Shown: positions 30,015 to 31,703 of the stretch, in pieces
How positions within the stretch are numbered: position 1 is the first letter of the stretch
How the letters are laid out: each line of letters starts with the position of its first letter
Assembly: GCA_946528555.1 (NCBI GenBank)
Contig: CAMMYS010000012.1
Location: 1-31,703, forward strand
Direction of reading: 5' to 3'
DNA: 31,703 nt
From: an uncultured Mycoplasmatota bacterium
Lineage (GTDB): Bacteria; Bacillota_I; Bacilli_A; RF39; UBA660
Position numbers and translations under genes: made by a program
The notes under the pieces: generated by a model
What the model saw: the letters and a program-made list of their open reading frames with translations, nothing else
What the model was told of the DNA's origin: nothing
Database searches by the model: none

Positions 30015-31703
30015 ATGAAGAGTGCTAAAACTATGATAAGAATATCTGGAATACTATTATTTTTAAGAACAGCTTTATTTATATTACTAGGTGTATTATT
30101 CTGTTTCGATGAATTAGAAATTGGAATAGTATTTTTAGGATTAGCTTTATTTCATGCTGTAATGCCTACCATATTATTTGTTCTTTTAAGAGATGATAAT
30201 AGATTGATTAGAAGAAAAACTTGGGTTTTAGTTTTTGCAATAATTTCAATATTCCAAAATTTAATAGCATCAGTATTATTATTTATTTCATATGATAAAT
30301 TAAATGCTGAAGCAAAAAATATGAATGCATTTCCAAATGCTCCTAATCCAGTAATTAATAATAAAAAACCTGTTGTTAAAGAAGTAGTATCACCTGAAAA
30401 GAAAAAAATTGATATTTTAGCTAAATTGGGTGTTTTCTTAGTTGCTTTATCAGGAATCATATTATCTACAAGTTATAATAGTTTATTTAATTCTGATATT
30501 ATTAAACCTATTATAATGGGTATATTAGTTATAGTATTTAGGGTTTTATATAATGTATTTGAAAATAAGATTGTTATAAAAAGTTCTAGTAAATTATATT
30601 ATATATTATCATATTTATTCTTTGTATTAGTATTTGTATCTATAGGATATTTTGGTATTTTTGGATTTGAATTATCATTTGATGGTAATTTAGCTAAATT
30701 AATGTTTGCTATTGTATTTATTAGTTTAGCATTTGCATTAATTCAAATACATAATAAATATGGATATAAAGTATTACCAGAGATTAGTTTTTCATTAGTA
30801 ATGCTTTCATTTGTATTAGTATTATCTCAATTAAATCTTGAATATATACAAATAATATCTGTACTATTAGTTATTACTTTATTTATATATATGAATAAAG
30901 ATAAATTAAGTAGAAGTATTGTTAATGTTAGTGACATTATGTTTGCTATATGTTCAGTATTATATATGATTAATTATGCAGGTAATACTGAATTAGATTT
31001 ATTTAAATTAGTTATTGGTATATTTATAATAGCATTATTAAGACAAAGAATTGTTACCAAAGATAGATTCTTATGTGCATATAAAATTGCTTTTCCAATA
31101 TTTATAAATTTATTAATAGTTAATACAATTCATTTAGCAAGTTTATCTTGTACAGAAGATAGTATAAGTAAAATATTTATTACACCAAATATATTTAATT
31201 TTAAAATGATTGGTATAGTAATATTATTACTTGCAGGATCATTATTTATTAGAGGTAAAGATAAAGAAACTGTATATAGTGGATTATTAAGCTCAACTAT
31301 TTTATCTTTAATACTTGCGTTGAGTTTATTTACTTTTGAATATAGTATGATTGCACTACTTGCATCATTAACAATATTTATATATATAACAGTTGTTCTT
31401 AAAAAATCTGAAAAGAAAGCTCTTAAAATAATATGCTTTATAGAGCAAATGATAGCGACACTTATGCTTTCTATAAGTGGAGTAATATTCTATATGAATA
31501 ATGGAATAGATTTAACATATGACACTATAGCATTTGCATTTATTATATTTATACTTGCATTAAGTAAATTAGAAAAAGAAATATTTAATGATTTTCATAT
31601 TTATGATTTTGCTTATTATTTTGTAATTATAGGATTAATATTATGTAATGCTATATTTATGACATCTCATAATATTATATTTAATATAATTATATTACTA
31701 GTA
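30015..31703 (+). CDS. Large polytopic membrane protein, 3' end outside window
   Basis: From ATG 30015 (AGGG at 30001-30004) the frame stays open to the last base: at least 563 residues. The sequence begins MKSAKTMIRISGILLFLRTA. Most of it is hydrophobic, with about 14 or more potential membrane helices. One hydrophilic stretch at about residues 95-138 (Asn/Pro/Lys-rich, PNAPNPVINNKKPVVKEVV) separates an N-terminal 3-helix unit from the rest. I see no transporter, transferase or protease motif, and no family is recognised. It has its own promoter. Confidence 0.78.
   Translation, partial: MKSAKTMIRISGILLFLRTALFILLGVLFCFDELEIGIVFLGLALFHAVMPTILFVLLRDDNRLIRRKTWVLVFAIISIFQNLIASVLLFISYDKLNAEAKNMNAFPNAPNPVINNKKPVVKEVVSPEKKKIDILAKLGVFLVALSGIILSTSYNSLFNSDIIKPIIMGILVIVFRVLYNVFENKIVIKSSSKLYYILSYLFFVLVFVSIGYFGIFGFELSFDGNLAKLMFAIVFISLAFALIQIHNKYGYKVLPEISFSLVMLSFVLVLSQLNLEYIQIISVLLVITLFIYMNKDKLSRSIVNVSDIMFAICSVLYMINYAGNTELDLFKLVIGIFIIALLRQRIVTKDRFLCAYKIAFPIFINLLIVNTIHLASLSCTEDSISKIFITPNIFNFKMIGIVILLLAGSLFIRGKDKETVYSGLLSSTILSLILALSLFTFEYSMIALLASLTIFIYITVVLKKSEKKALKIICFIEQMIATLMLSISGVIFYMNNGIDLTYDTIAFAFIIFILALSKLEKEIFNDFHIYDFAYYFVIIGLILCNAIFMTSHNIIFNIIILLV

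Overview
The window is an AT-rich stretch of a low-GC Gram-positive (Firmicutes/Bacilli-type) chromosome. The evidence is codon use dominated by AAA, GAA, TTA, AGA and AGT, AGGAGG/AGGTGA ribosome sites, short hairpin plus U-run terminators, housekeeping proteins of Firmicute type (GreA, trigger factor, Tex, SigA, TrmB) and envelope proteins of YtxH/DUF948 type. TGA is used as a stop (end of the cysteine peptidase gene) and Trp is read as TGG, so the standard bacterial code fits better than a mycoplasma code. A small-genome gut Bacilli lineage (RF39-like) would fit the mix of dockerin, cadherin-like, InlB-repeat and TrbC-like surface proteins, but that placement is an inference. I see no rRNA, CRISPR array, transposase or integrase.

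Layout. 1-5153: two coupled U32 (TrhP-type tRNA hydroxylation) genes, then a large pseudopilin-like surface protein with InlB and glycine-rich repeats, then greA. In Bacillus the order is trhP1-trhP2-udk-greA, so the surface gene sits inside a conserved cluster. 5154-9885: trigger factor, a TMEM43-family membrane protein, and tex on the opposite strand, convergent on a shared terminator. 9929-14139: a secreted papain-like protease with a C-terminal dockerin, overlapping by one base a membrane-anchored protein with an N-terminal cohesin-like domain and cadherin-like repeats. I propose these as an enzyme and its cell-surface dock. 14147-16863: tRNA-Ser(GCT) on the minus strand, a tail-anchored small protein, gltX and a GNAT acetyltransferase. 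16862-19604 (minus): an ABC-2 permease and its ATPase, and an XRE regulator with a palindromic operator in its own promoter. 19612-21007: an Hpt / Pro-Gln-Ala linker / receiver hybrid protein.

21035-21507 is the most unusual non-coding part. An intact tRNA-Arg(TCT) is followed 323 bp later by a degenerate copy of its 3' half. Between them lie a strong promoter, a structured RNA with mutually exclusive hairpins, and a strong terminator. This looks like a tRNA-targeted integration scar or mini-element carrying a small RNA.

21508-25678 holds three envelope proteins of uncertain role: a coiled-coil/two-TM protein, a TrbC/VirB2-like two-TM segment fused to a GH73 glucosaminidase, and a membrane-anchored protein with four Cys-paired Ig-like repeats. 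25681-29961 holds rpoD (sigA) with a perfect consensus promoter, trmB, and a lipoprotein / acidic protein / DUF948-like / YtxH-like operon. The window ends inside a large polytopic membrane protein.

Together the genes mix core transcription, translation and folding functions with an unusually large set of secreted or membrane-anchored repeat proteins, several with paired cysteines.
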